Of a DNA stretch of 64,000 nucleotides, positions 24,373-35,950 are shown in pieces; the stretch's first letter is position 1; each line of letters starts with the position of its first letter. The stretch is taken from positions 1,342,001 to 1,406,000 of the forward strand of contig JAODUP010000032.1 of NCBI GenBank assembly GCA_025642065.1, read 5' to 3'. Both the position numbers and the translations under genes were made by a program. The stretch is from Paralvinella palmiformis (lineage: Eukaryota > Annelida > Polychaeta > Terebellida > Alvinellidae). The notes beneath the pieces were generated by a model. That model did no database searches. It was not told the DNA's origin and worked only from the letters and a program-made list of their open reading frames with translations.

Positions 24373-24879
24373 AACAATTATGACTGGAAGACAGCCGTCA
24401 GATGGAATGTTCCAACCGTGTTGCATTTTCGTGCAAGGCTGTCATTACCACTAACCTTGAGATGAAGACTGTGGCCAGTTTTACCATTCAAACATATGAC
24501 TGACACGATACTGCTGTCTCAGCTACCAAGCTACGAACTATACGGAAACTTGTTGCAAGTTCCCTGGAACCCTCACACAGCTTTTCACCGACATAACCGC
24601 TGTCGCTGCTATAGATAGAAGTCAGTGCAGAACTCGGCAATCCGGAAATTATCAAGGGATCACTGCGTCTGGAGCGGGCCAAACACCTACCGAAAAATCC
24701 AAACTCATTCCGAGATCTGGTATTAGAAGATACTTGGACCAAGACATATTTTTCTGTTCCTCATGTGAGGCGATTGTGTCCTGAGGGGATTTTTCTTGAG
24801 GGGATTATGTCCTGAGCGGATATTGTCCAAGGGGATTATGACCGGAGGGGATAATGTCCAAGGGGATTACATCCGTTTA

Positions 24880-24881
<2 letters not shown>
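23943..24881 (+). mobile_element. MULE remnant with minisatellite inverted arms (MULE-1)
   Basis: The left arm (23946-24048) is six tandem units of 15-16 bases of the type GGACATAATCCCCTC(A/C). The right arm (24765-24872) is seven such units in inverse orientation. The order of unit variants (ending CTCC, then CTTG, then CTCA repeated, then CATG) is preserved between arms, so they are true inverted repeats. The interior holds a decayed FLYWCH zinc finger and MULE N-terminal region. Both outer flanks are AT dinucleotide (23900-23941 and 24882-24918), so the insertion was into an AT microsatellite and the target duplication cannot be read. A further AT run lies inside at 24326-24370. Confidence 0.65.
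24378..24800 (+). pseudogene. FLYWCH zinc finger / MULE transposase N-terminal fragment
   Basis: Reading plus strand: NNYDWKTAVR, then one frame over MECSNRVAFSCKAVITT (W-x-C...C-x-A, the FLYWCH finger), MKTVASFTIQTYD, ATKLRTIRKLVASSLEPS, then EVSAELGNPEIIKGSLRLER and AKHLPKNPNSFRDLVLEDTW. The last part corresponds to the linker that precedes the MULE catalytic core (…R-R…P-P-x-L-DL-…-W). Several stops and shifts are present and the DDE core itself is missing. Confidence 0.65.

Positions 24882-24940
<59 letters not shown>
24882..24940. repeat. (AT)n(GT)n microsatellite
   Basis: AT run followed by GT run, bordering MULE-1 on its right. Confidence 0.9.
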
Positions 24941-25204
24941 CCTATGTGTCTCTGTGTGTCTTCTAGTCTTAAAATGGTTCAATCTGCCATTTACAATTGC
25001 ATGTCCTAGTCGAAATCGCTGTTTTGTTCCCTCAATCCTATTCTCTATCTCTCCGAAATGTAAAAACCATGCAGATTGTCTCAATACCAAAACAAAATGT
25101 AACAAATTCTCGGATTGCTCCACTCTAGCCAGTTTAATTATAATAGTGTAGACTAGAGAAAATGTGGACTGTCTCGTTACTCCATCGATCCAATCTTTTA
25201 TTAA

Positions 25205-25797
25205 TGGAACAGTTCACTCTCAGAAAATATGAATAAATTGTGTAGGGCTAATTATACTGAAATATTTCAAATTACTGGAAGGTGGTCCTCGCGCTTTCCT
25301 CGAATGTGATATTGTACGCCGGGAATAAGATTGTCTGGTGCTCTCACTTCAACGTTTTCTCCGGATCGAATCAATTAAGTCACATATGCTCTGGTTATAA
25401 GCTATAATCATGACTCATCGTCCTCTGAGCTCAACTTAAGCCATTTCTTTAGCCATTTCAGTAACATTTTGTATTGTTTGGACCACCAGTACTGTAATAT
25501 TCGTAAACATGTTTTTGTTCCGAAATTATGCTTGGCTCCCGCTTGTTTACACAATGTCATAACGGGGTCCAATAAAGAGCTTGTACACTGTGACGTCAGA
25601 CTTCAAGAGCCAGTTGTGTCTGGGTTCAAAATGGTGGAGCTCATGAGTTAGTTTTAGTCGAGTTACCCGGATTTTTAACTGAATTGCTTAGTATATGTGG
25701 TTGATCGTGTTTATATTTTAACATCATTTATTACTTCATTGAAGATATTTGTATTAGTCCTTATATTTGAAACAAAAGTGTACTTCGGAGGCGGGTT
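25205..25797. mobile_element. TTAA MITE, diverged longer copy
   Basis: Starts after TTAA (25201-25204) with TGGAACAGTTCACTCTCA and ends before TTAA (25798-25801). Shared internal words with the 13266-13651 copy include CAAATTACTGGA, TTCAAAATGGTGG and TGGTTGATCGTGTTTATATT. About 200 bases longer than that copy. The right terminal repeat has decayed. Confidence 0.6.
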
Positions 25798-25885
25798 TTA
25801 AAGACATAAAACTAAACAGGACAGTGACTGATTAGCTAAGAAGGTGTTTGTGGCCTTCCCTAGGGACATATACTACCGTCATCAT

Positions 25886-25890
25886 CAATA

Positions 25891-25980
<90 letters not shown>

Positions 25981-26158
25981 ATATATAATGTATAATAATA
26001 ATATTATAACTATAAAATAACAATACATCAACTATAACTAGGCCATCTCGATGATAATTAAGGTGCATGGTCATAAACATTGGAAAACGTCACAAAATAT
26101 ATGTTCTTTAAATGGATACAACGCTTTGTCTAGGTACGATATTGAACAACGGCGGCCC

Positions 26159-26206
<48 letters not shown>
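25886..26206. repeat. Long AT microsatellites
   Basis: Near-continuous (AT)n at 25889-25987, the longest in the window, and a second run at 26160-26194 passing into (GT)n up to about 26206. Frames through them are artefacts. Confidence 0.9.
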
Positions 26207-26209
26207 TCC

Positions 26210-26611
26210 TCATGTGTAACACATGCAATGACTTAATTACCAGTTCCCGATCCAGGATAAGCCAACACCACCCTCGCGCGCACAAATAATTAAAACCCTA
26301 TAACTACTTAAACACATAGGTTGCACAAGAAAAGTATCAGTAATAGATTTTACATTTACATATAATAATATATATCAATAACATATTAGTCTTTCATAAA
26401 GAAAACATAATTAAAACATTCTTGCTGACACGTATAGCACAAGACATTTTATACATTAATAAACACCATTATAATTTTAAAATATAAATACAATTCTATT
26501 GAAATTATAGTGGGTTTAAGAATGCTACAAAATCGTTTATGGCTTGGTTGAAGTTTAATCTGTACATACACTGTCTTCTTCATAATAAGTACAAAATATT
26601 TAAAAAAAACC

Positions 26612-26645
<34 letters not shown>

Positions 26646-27228
26646 AGAGCACGCGCGTAAATGAAACTCGACACAAACTTGAAATAAAATCAAGCTAGAG
26701 TGTGTCCAATTGGCTGTAGCGTAATATACTTGCTAAATATAGAATTTTGGGAATTCCCGTAGTCCGAGGCATGTGACTGTTATGATGTTTTTATTCATTT
26801 TCAATCATATTATCCAAAAGGCTTAAAGGGTACGCGCTGAAAAGTGAACACCGCACCATAACAGGTATTTGAATTACTTCATTCACTTCCATGAAATAAA
26901 ACTGCTTACTTAAGTTAAAACAATATTTTTGTATAAAAACAATTTATTAACTAATTTAGTTCTCAAATCAAACAATATATTCAATTTTTCGTGTATTACT
27001 TTACTATAGCTCTATGGGGCTTGTTGTCCTTGTATATTTATTAGCATACATTATTTCTAATAACTAATACAAACAGAAAATTAAGATCTGAAGCTATTAT
27101 TCTATGCTGGTTATCTGGCCTATGAGCTTAGATCTCTCGTCTACTAAATGCAGCACGGACACACTTAGGAGTTAGGGACATTGATAAAGTATTTTGTGAT
27201 TGCATTTGGATTCGGGACCTTATAATAG

Positions 27229-27262
<34 letters not shown>

Positions 27263-27477
27263 TGTCTATTCAGATTGCATTATTATCAAATAGGATCTGT
27301 TTTCTTTCAGCTTTCAGATCATATAACTTAAGCCTTTTAAGGTGAAGCATAAGGGTATCGTTTCACCAGAGACTGAGAGAGCTTAATATTCTGTATATTA
27401 ATTATTATGATTGTTAACTCATGTCATGGCTTGTACATGAAAGCATTCCTGTTAATTCATATGTAAACGGTCTTTGG
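26210..27477. other. Noncoding, no gene recognised
   Basis: AT-rich. Includes (AT)n at 26614-26641 and 27230-27260. The part 27384-27468 is repeated at 31747-31826 (see there). Nothing else seen. Confidence 0.45.
27384..27468 (+). repeat. Short dispersed repeat, copy 1
   Basis: About 80 bases are shared in the same orientation with 31747-31826, including ATGATTGTTAACTCAT and GAAAGCATTCCTGTTAATTC. Differences are a few transitions and one short indel. Family unknown. Confidence 0.7.
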
Positions 27478-29812
27478 TTTCACTAAGATTCCTATGAGCT
27501 CATAAAGCCGATTTCGCTCATAAACTCAATATTGCTCATAAACTAATGATGGAAAATGAAAATTGCATTTCACTAGGAATAGTTCATTTAAATAGCTCAT
27601 AAACTATGATATTTAATGAGCACCAATGAATACTCATTAAAATCATAAATAGCTCATAAATGATAAACCCATAAAGCATTTGTAACATGACTTTTGCTGA
27701 GAAGGGTGGGCCGTCAGTGTCGTCTTGGTCGACAACAATTTTTCAGAGACCGACTGATGTTAATCTGTTAAACAATTTGTCAAACTCATTGCTGCTTATC
27801 GCCTTTCTCGGCCGATGATGTAGAAGGATTTATACAGTCAATTTTTTCAAACAAGATGCATCGTTGTTATACACTCGATCACCCATCAGACGTTGGTATG
27901 CAACTTTATATGAAATTATAAGAATAAAAAATGTATTTGTTGTTGCTTCGTAAAAATTTAATTATATCTATTGAATAATTGACAGTGAGTAGATTCTCTA
28001 GTCCACCTTTTTTATTGTTAAATTTGGGACTCAGATCGGAGCATTCTCACTGGTATATATTTTTCGATCAGATCGCTTAGATACACTGGTGCTGTTTAAT
28101 TCAGCACTGAACGTAAGAAACAGGATCTTGTATAATGATCTGAAACATACAGGAAGCCAGTGCAGCTGGAACAAAACTGGTGTTACAGGTATATGTTCCC
28201 TTTTGTGAGTGCGTGTCACCAGACGTGCAGCACAGTTCTGCACTTGCTGTAGGTGGTTGGTCCGAGAGAGGGGGATATTATATAGTAATGCATTGCTATA
28301 GTTAAGCAGAGAAATGATAAGGGCTTGGACTAAAGTCTTGCATGTCTCATCATTTATGTACTTACGAATAAGTCCTATATTTCTTATTTGATAATAACAG
28401 GACTTACATATAGAATTTACCTGCTTCTCCATTCCTAGGGTATTATCCAATATAAGCCCTAGATTTCTTACAGACATGGAAGAATTTATATAACTGGATC
28501 CTACCTTAATGCGAAGATTCTCAGTTTTCTTTACATATGTTGCTTGGATGAGAAAACAATGAATTCTGTATTGTCCTTATTCAATTTCAGCATGTTGCTG
28601 TTCATCCAAGTACTTATGTCTGCAATACAAGTTTCAATTGAATATGAAATATCATCCCATTTATCACATGACTTCAAAGTCATGTACACTTGTGTATCAT
28701 CGGCAAAACAATGATGTTTAATATTATACCATTTAATAATTTCATCAACTGGTTTGTTATACATACAGTAATTCTTTGGTCCTAAAACGGATCCCTGTGG
28801 TACACCAAAAAGAAGACCTACATCTGGCAATATTTTATTAGTTACTGAAACACACTTAATTCTGTCGGCAAGGTACGACTTTACCCAAGTTAAAGCTTTT
28901 TCCTTGATTCCAAAGGAAAATTCTAAACGCTTCAGTAGAATTGGGTGATCGATTACTTTGAAAGCTGCGGATAAATCAAGCGTAATTAATGCAGTCATTG
29001 ACCCTTCATCAAGAGTCTCAGTAATGTCACTGGCAACTTTCAAGAGAGCAGTTTCTGTTGAATGACCTCTACGATAAACAGATAGATAGATGTCATTAAG
29101 ATCATTGTGCTCTAAGTGTTCTTCTATATGCCTTGCTACTACCTTTTCAATTAGTTTAGAGATGAAAGGAAGGTTAGAAATAGGACGATAATTCTTCATC
29201 TGTTCCTTATCCTACCCAGGTCTCTTAAGCAGCGGGCTTATGGTTGCTCGTTTCAAACACAACAGCATCACTGATTCATCCATTGACCTATTGACAATGG
29301 CTGTTATCAGTGGTAGAAGTTGATCCACACATTTCTTCAAAAGCCAAGTGGACAGTGGATCCAAGTGACATAACTTGTTCGGAGACTCGATTATTATCTC
29401 CTTGACCTCAACCTCAGAAGTCGGTTGAAACATTTTTAGCATATTTCCATTAAACATAATATCTGCATCCATGGAAAAGACATTTTCCATGTTGATAACC
29501 TTTTAACAATCAGCTGACAATGTACAGATGTAAACAAGATCATCAACGAGTGCAAAGACTGATGCAAGCAAAATATCAATATCCGGTACCTACTGCCTGA
29601 ACTATCTACATTGATGTTGTCAAGTTTAATAAATAAGTGAAATTTCACTCACAAGTTAATGAGTGATTTCTATGATGGAAAAACTTTATGAACAAATTTT
29701 CTATCATTAAGTTTTATGGGCATTTTAGTGAAAGTTTTTTTTTATAAAAAAGCTCATACAATGTTATGAGCTAAATCAGTTAATGAACTATTACCTCATA
29801 ATCTTAGTGAAA
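27478..29812. mobile_element. TIR element with GCTCATAAA subrepeats, split by a LINE
   Basis: The ends are inverse: TTTCACTAAGATT at 27478-27490 and its reverse complement at 29800-29812, 13 of 13 bases. Inside each end, GCTCATAA words and further TTTCACTA words recur (27495-27680 and 29640-29790), in opposite orientation at the two ends. The centre (28031-29640) is a minus-strand LINE, so the LINE apparently inserted into this element. The stretch 27690-28020 was not identified. No clear target duplication was found. Confidence 0.5.
28031..29640 (-). pseudogene. L2/Crack-type LINE, reverse transcriptase region
   Basis: Minus strand, in order: linker FQPTSEVEVKEIIIESPNKL and LDPLSTWLLKKC (29212-29490); an in-frame stop at 29212; then YRPISNLPFISKLIEKVV, RRGHSTETALLKV, LDLSAAFKVIDH, GVPQGSVLGP and FADDTQVY (28531-29199), covering reverse transcriptase motifs including the FADD catalytic pair. 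After a frameshift at about 28480-28530 comes VRNLGLILDNTLGMEKQVN and then LQQVQNCAARLV, HWLPV (28031-28477), the thumb region. An internal deletion near 28100 removes most of the C-terminus. Endonuclease and 5' part are absent. Dead copy. Confidence 0.85.
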
Positions 29813-29836
29813 TGCTCCCCTGATTCATGACTGTCC

Positions 29837-30330
29837 ATGCAGTACCAAAACCCGAAAGTTGAAGAAAACAGATACTATTTGATAATAATGGCTTTGCCCC
29901 CCCCCCATGACGATATTCATCTTAAATATTTTAAAATATTATCTCATCTGAATCCTCATCCATACTATCATTATGTATCCTGCTTAAAATCTTGGCTGGT
30001 TGTTATCATGTTATTCATGAATGATTCAGTACCAGTAAACGATATCCTCGGATTATATGAGATAAAGCTGTATCACCTCAGTACGTACTGCTATCTGTTC
30101 CACAAGTTGTCAGCAATACAGTATTAGTGCAAATTTATTTATTTGAAAAACTGTATGTGATGGAAATTATAGTACATGTAAAATATACAAGACAGCAACA
30201 AATTTAAAAATCTGTAATTGATGTTATTATGACTAGACCACTACAATATCTTTTTTTATAATTGTTTTTGTAATCTGTAATTAATGGAGTGTATTATTTG
30301 TTTTTAATTTCCTTTTATTTTATGTTACAA
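29837..30330. other. Upstream region of tetraspan gene 2
   Basis: No exon is recognised. A pyrimidine-rich acceptor (ttatgttacaag) ends at 30331, two bases before the start codon, so an unseen 5'-UTR exon must lie upstream. A 10-C run lies at 29897-29906. Confidence 0.45.
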
Positions 30331-30333
30331 GCC

Positions 30334-30511
30334 ATGGCGACATGTCCCTCTGTATTAGGCATTCTGATAGTATTGTTGGTGTTTGGAGCTGTATCCTTGT
30401 CTTATGGGCTGCCATTCTGGGTTCAAGGAACTGACTTCAGTGCTGGATTATGGCAAGAGTGTTATTATAACCAGTGCAGCTTCATAACGCTAAATGCTAC
30501 TGACTTGCCAA
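30334..30511 (+). CDS. Tetraspan gene 2, coding exon 1
   Basis: ATG at 30334 in the context GCCATGG, directly after an acceptor. The exon encodes TM1 and the first loop and ends CCAA|GTGAGT. The open frame beyond 30511 is intron. Confidence 0.85.
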
Positions 30512-32516
30512 GTGAGTGTTGTATTAATATTGAACATAGGGTTTGTAAAGATCTTATCATTAGTCATACATAGATGTACATATTGTATGCTTATATATAT
30601 AAGACTGAATGGAAATGAACTTTATACAAATGTTAACATTTTACAAGTGTGTTGCCTTCCTGGTTTGTTTTTAACAAAACTGCTGATTACATGTATCAGA
30701 GATTAAGTTTGAAACTGCTGATATAATCTATTTATTTATGTTGTGCTCTATGATGTGGCTGTGGATTAATGAGAGTGTAGTATAGCAGTTAATTAGTGTA
30801 TTCCTTTTAGAATTGGTGTTCATACAATTGGTCACATGTTACAGCTTTTTATTGACAGTTTATCCGGGATTATTTCCACAGAAACAAAATGGTAGTTACC
30901 TATCCAAATGCACCTAGGTAACCCTAACATCTAGTTTTAGAATAGGTATGATTCTTATAACACTTTATTATTACCAATATAACAAGTTAATTTGTATTCT
31001 ATTTCAGGCTGGTTCAATCCAGTTCGTATAGTGACTGGCGTTTCTGTGGCTAATGCTTTGGTTGCCATGGTAATAGGCTTCAGCTATTTGACCTGTAATT
31101 GCTGTAGCTATTCCATCAGAATTGTCCAGTTTGTGATACTGGTCCTTGTTCTTGGAGGTAAGTAATATCAACATCATTATCTATTGCAATCATCTGGTAA
31201 CAGGATTTATGTAACTAGTTAAACCCAGAATGACTGACAGGAGTATTTTGGAATATACATAAATTTTGTTTTGCTGTGACATGATAAGAATTGCAACAAA
31301 CCCTAATTTTGTGTATCCAGTATGGCTACAGACAAGATATTTTTATTAAAAAAAGGCATTAATTATTGAGCATCCAAAATTGTTACTGACAATAATTTTG
31401 AAATACATACAGAAGGTCAGTTTTATTTTGAAATTTTATAAATAAATAACTTGCATCTGAATTGGTTGGTAAAGTGGCAATTAATATGAAATGGGGGACA
31501 ATTTAGAACATCTCAGCTAATTTTTGTTAACATTTAAAAACTTGAGCGTTTTATCTCAGATGATGAGACATGCAAATAAAAAACAGGTTCTTTCAAACCA
31601 AATCATCTGATTCAGCCATAGAATCTATTTTAGGTTACCTGTAGACAGGAGAATCTGTTTATGGTGAATCTCCTCTTTTGGGTCATTTGACATAGATGTT
31701 TAGAAAACCAATGGAAAGAAAAAATCTCATGACAGTGACTTTCTTAATATTGTGTATATTATGATTGTTAACTCATATCATGACTTGTATATGAAAGCAT
31801 TCCTGTTAATTCATCTATAAAGTCCAAATTCATATGATAAAAGGGGGCCTTCAATTAAGTTTTAGCACAATCACACAATGTTTCATGTTCCTGTCTTATA
31901 ACAGTAAAAATGATAGTTGTCTAGAATAAAGGGGAAAGTTGTTACTTTTTGCCAATAAGGACTTGAAATGAAATAATCAGGGAACTCCTTTCCACTTTGG
32001 CTCATATCAAATCATTTTCATAATAATATGTTTTAACAAATGTTTTGTTATGTTACATTTTTTTATAATTGTATAAAGTTAAATACTAGATGGCTCTTTT
32101 GTCATCCAACGTAGCAAATTAATTAAATATTTTAGAACTTGATACAAAGACTGCTGCATTAAATTTAATATGTCATCAGTGTTTTACTTAATGTGGATTT
32201 GAATTATCCTGTTGGTACTGCATAAATGTTTGTAAACAATTTTAATACCGTAGAAATACTATAATTTGTCTAATATTTTTCTATCATTGTAGGTTTGGAA
32301 TTGACTGCTTCTGTTGTGACATATGCTGTGCAGTACAATGACACATCATATTTTACTGGCCAAGTCCCAGATGATCTTCACTTCAGTTGGGGTTTCTATG
32401 TTGCTGTTGGTTCAGTTGTTGGGTTCTTGGTTGCTGTCATTAGTTTTGTCTGTGAAACTTCAAATGCCAGGGCAAGAAGCCAGTATGAGCCCATTCGTCC
32501 CACAACTTATGCCTAG
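30334..32516 (+). CDS. PMP22/claudin-superfamily tetraspan protein (gene 2)
   Basis: Join of 30334-30511, 31008-31157 and 32293-32516: 178+150+224 nt = 183 codons plus TAG. Introns are GT-AG, both phase 1. TM1 is about 6-26; W29, GLW (38-40) and C43/C48 give the superfamily signature in the first loop, with one sequon (N54). TM2 is about 69-88, TM3 about 97-119, a second loop with N125, TM4 about 143-163, and a tail ending RPTTYA. Length is usual for claudin-like proteins. The exon plan is the same as that of the minus-strand gene at 6167-14368, with divergent orientation, so the two are likely local paralogues. Putative AATAAA-type signals lie near 33203 and 33464. Barrier or scaffold roles are known for the superfamily; the exact role is not inferable. 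Confidence 0.85.
31008..31157 (+). CDS. Tetraspan gene 2, exon 2
   Basis: Acceptor ctatttcag, donor GGAG|GTAAGT. 150 nt, phase 1 to phase 1. Encodes (S)WFNPVRIVTG, TM2, the CNCC cytoplasmic turn and most of TM3. Confidence 0.85.
31747..31826 (+). repeat. Short dispersed repeat, copy 2
   Basis: In intron 2 of tetraspan gene 2; matches 27384-27468 in the same orientation over about 80 bases. Confidence 0.7.
32293..32516 (+). CDS. Tetraspan gene 2, terminal exon
   Basis: Acceptor tatcattgtag; encodes the end of TM3, the second loop, TM4 and the tail. A frame in another phase (32323-32523) is a shadow. Confidence 0.85.
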
Positions 32517-33746
32517 AAAATAGAAGTCCTTTTGTTGACAAGATTAATGGAAACCAACTACTTAATTTGTATATTTGTTTTACTCAGTGTCTGAGTAACA
32601 CATACTGTATTGAATTCCTTATATAACATTCCATTTTATGGTAAACACATAGTCTAGGTTTGTTGTCTATGTTTGTGTGATTCATAATTATGCTGGAAAT
32701 GGAGAAGCTGTGCATCACTAGGCCACATAGTGAGTATTTTATCATGACTATGACACATGATGGAGCAGGCCATTTGCTGTTTTAATCAATTTTAATAATT
32801 AATTTATGATCTGTCCTTTGCTTAATATTATCTATTATATAATTATATTTTAATTATCTAAGCTGAAGTTTAATGGGGTAATATTTACTGCAATTACCAT
32901 GAAGTTTGTTGTTGATAATTGTCAACATGGTTACAAATTATACTTTTTAATAATAGACATGACTAGCTAACTATGCTTGTGTGATGTGTGTTGTTGTATT
33001 TATACAAACATATTTGGTGGGTTTTCATTTGCCAGAATGAAAGAGATTGCTCCCCCACTGTTTGATTTTATAATTTTATAAGAAAAGATTTGTTACAGCT
33101 TCATCTTCTAAAATCAGCTGATTAAAATATGTTTTGTGTTACCCATTATATATGCATTTAGAAATATGATTTGTTTTGTTGTACTTATTAAATGTTTAGT
33201 AAAATAAATAATGTGACAATTCTCTTACTGAAATTGGCATATTATCTGTCACAAACACATACAAGAGAAATTCTATTTCAAGAATACAAATTTCTTCTAT
33301 ACTACTTACATTTCAGATACCACTGTCCACTTATTTTAGATTTATAAATATATTATAGTGAGTTATACCTTAATTTAGGGGTTTTTTCTTTTTTTTTTCT
33401 TTGGGGGCGGTAGTTTGGTTATTATTGGGATTTATATTTTGTGCAGACTTGAACCTGATTGAATAAATGGCAAAACTTTTATATGTGTAGTTATTTTCCC
33501 AGAGTTGGTGAAATTAATATAGATGGAGAGTTATGACCATAGTTTGAATTCAATGAAAATATGTTTCTATTCCATAGGTCTAGCATGTTGAAAAAGTTGT
33601 TGGCCTTTCTGACAAGTTACTAGCTGAATGAATTTTGTATTGGGCTAGCTTTTGTTCTTTTTACATAAATATTAAAATTACTCATTTTTGTTAAATTGTG
33701 TTATATATATATATATATGAGCTTTTTACATTTTAATTAATTAAAG

Positions 33747-34000
33747 TTATTTATAAGTTAAATGAGACAATTCAATAGCATTAATAATTTGATTTCCCCT
33801 CAATCTGTCAGCAACATATAAACATAAAATGGCAACTCGGATAATAACAACAGAGATCAAACCTATAATAAAGATCAGATACACACTAAAGTTTACAATG
33901 TGATTGAGTATAGGGTAGTCTGAATAAGATTTAAACAATGATTTCACTGTAACATCATCATCACAATCTGAAGTCATTAGAGCAGTCATCATTATTTCAG
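33747..34000 (-). CDS. Terminal exon of a third tetraspan paralogue
   Basis: Minus strand: acceptor tattccttcag ends at 34001, the exon enters at phase 1, reads (x)EIMMTALMTSDCDDD, then a loop and FSVYLIFIIGLISVVIIRVA (a TM4-like helix), and ends SHLTYK-TAA. The phase, length (254 nt), the Thr-Ala-Leu after the junction and the single helix match the last exon of gene 1 (SSLTALII…TM4). Exons 1 and 2 should lie at higher coordinates on the same strand, but none could be recognised up to the CABIT gene; transposons fill 35-46 kb. Either the missing exons have diverged or the gene is broken. The stop lies 1.2 kb from the stop of gene 2, tail-to-tail. Confidence 0.6.
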
Positions 34001-34009
34001 CTGAAGGAA

Positions 34010-35195
34010 TAAATCTAGAAAATTATCCAGGAAAAAGTTAGTCAAATAATATCATGATTCACAGAAAATTAAATGTGGCTGACAGGGATGATATTTTTGT
34101 AAAAATAAAATACAGCCCTGGGATTGGCCAGGATGTGTTATCTCTGAAAATTTCAATTAATCATGGTATGCTTATTAATGTATTTGTGAACTTTCTCACC
34201 TTTGTGCATTGTAGCTTTTCTTACCTTAATGGTAGGTGTGTGGTGATAATCAGAATGCAAGTTCCATAGCTCGATTTTCTATCACTTCAACATCAATTTA
34301 ATATGGACCAAATGGCCAATATCAAATTTGAATTATGATTGTGATTAGCAAATTTCTGGAGTTGTTTGTGTCCTGTAAGCTATCTGCAAAATTTACCATA
34401 TCTGTGCTTACAAGAATTTCCTTTCTTAACAAACCATAGTACCTTATTTATATCTTCATTATGTAACATACACGACATTGTGTATAATTTCATATAGATT
34501 ATGATAACGCAGAGAAGTTTATCCAACAGATTAGCGATCTTTATGTGTGTTATATAGTTAATTAGCATGGAAATGGATTACAACATTGTTAAGATCATTG
34601 GTTATATATTATTTTAAGATAAATTGCTCATATACATTAAAATACGTAATTTAAAAAAAAATCATCAATAAAACTTTATCATTATAATATAGTTAAATAT
34701 GAGGTTAAGGACAATCATTTTTAATGATTAGAAGATGCATTTTTATAACATCTAAATTGTTCTAAAAAATTAATATATTTATGACATAATAACCTGAAAT
34801 TCCTTGAAGCATTGCCTTCAACTCATTTGAAAAGGATAGGCTGATGATGAATTTGTAACGACCACTTGACATGACGTAAGTGATATCCCAATCAATCAGC
34901 AACTGTTCATGCAGTCATCTATCCAATAGAGCAGAAATGGTGGTTTATGACGATGACGTGACTCACGGGCTTGTAGGTAGATATATAGATATTTAAAATT
35001 ATCCCATACATCAGTATCTAAATAAATGTGAATAATTCATATATAAAACAAATTAATGATACAGTTGGGGTTATACCGAAAACAACTCTAGTAAAATTAT
35101 AAATTAACCGTTGGATGGTATGTATTTACTAGTACATGAAGTAATATGCATAGATCACCCATCCCGAATTAATATGATTGTATTGATTACTGTTT
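34010..35195. other. Noncoding, possible intron of the third tetraspan gene
   Basis: AT-rich. A donor-like site on the minus strand near 34793 (TTTCAG|GTTATT) ends a short frame but this frame has no membrane helix and was not accepted as the missing exon 2. Confidence 0.4.
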
Positions 35196-35199
35196 AATA

Positions 35200-35950
35200 T
35201 CCACTAGTTTGCATCATATCAGTATACTTTAGTCCTATACGGTGGCCCAGTATGTATTCAGTCAGAGAATGACAAACGTTACCAGCGCACACAGTAGATA
35301 ATCACACATTAAATACATTGAAGTCCCGATTAGACAAACATTGGATTAGTGAGCGTTACAATCTGCCGTGATCCATTAAATAAGAAATATTTTGCTTAGA
35401 AAACAAGACTTGACAGGAGTTTTTAACAGGTTGTGCCATCACTACTCCATAGATCTGGTATCAAGGTATATATGGTCTTTGACTATATCACACTATATTG
35501 TGGTCCCACCTAAGATAGTCAGTCGTCTATTACCAATAGAGTCTTGTGTCCTCAACTGGCGTTACCAATTTATTAATATGTTCTACTAAATAGAACATAT
35601 TAAAACATGGTAGCAGCGGTTTGAAAAAGAAGTTAAATCCATGAACTCTAAAAATAACTAATCGTCAGTGATCTTTCAAGCACAAAAAACATACAAATTT
35701 GATGTTGGAACTGCATACTATTGAGTGTTAATAAGTGAATTAAAGAAAATGTTGACCACGTTGCTGCTAGCGCTAATGACCACTGCATTTGTCTCAGATG
35801 AGAGTGACTCCCCCCCCCCCCCAACTATCTATGAAGGATTTAAAAGAAGAGGACTGGAAGCTGTGGAAACAAGAATAGAACTACGCCAGAATTACCCAGC
35901 TTGATAAAGATCCCGAAGATGCGCAGACCTCTTTATTATTACACTGTACA
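35200..35950 (+). mobile_element. LTR retrotransposon fragment: LTR end, primer site, gag start
   Basis: An LTR-like end AACA (35604-35607) is followed directly by TGGTAGCAGCGG (35608-35619), whose first nine bases pair with the 3' end of initiator Met tRNA. After about 210 bases comes a gag-like start: LSMKDLKEEDWKLWKQE, stop, then RITQLDKDPEDAQTSLLLHC (35823-35950). The WKLWKQ-x-F…T-LDK…Q-LLHC pattern is usual for Ty3/gypsy gag. A stop inside gag and loss of everything after about 35950 make this a dead fragment. The left LTR boundary is not determined. Confidence 0.6.

Noticed and set aside
34793..34925. Minus-strand frame ending LKAMLQGIS before a GTTATT donor as exon 2 of the third tetraspan
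   Set aside because: The ending resembles gene 1 exon 2, but there is no membrane helix, the donor is weak and the likely acceptor gives the wrong phase.
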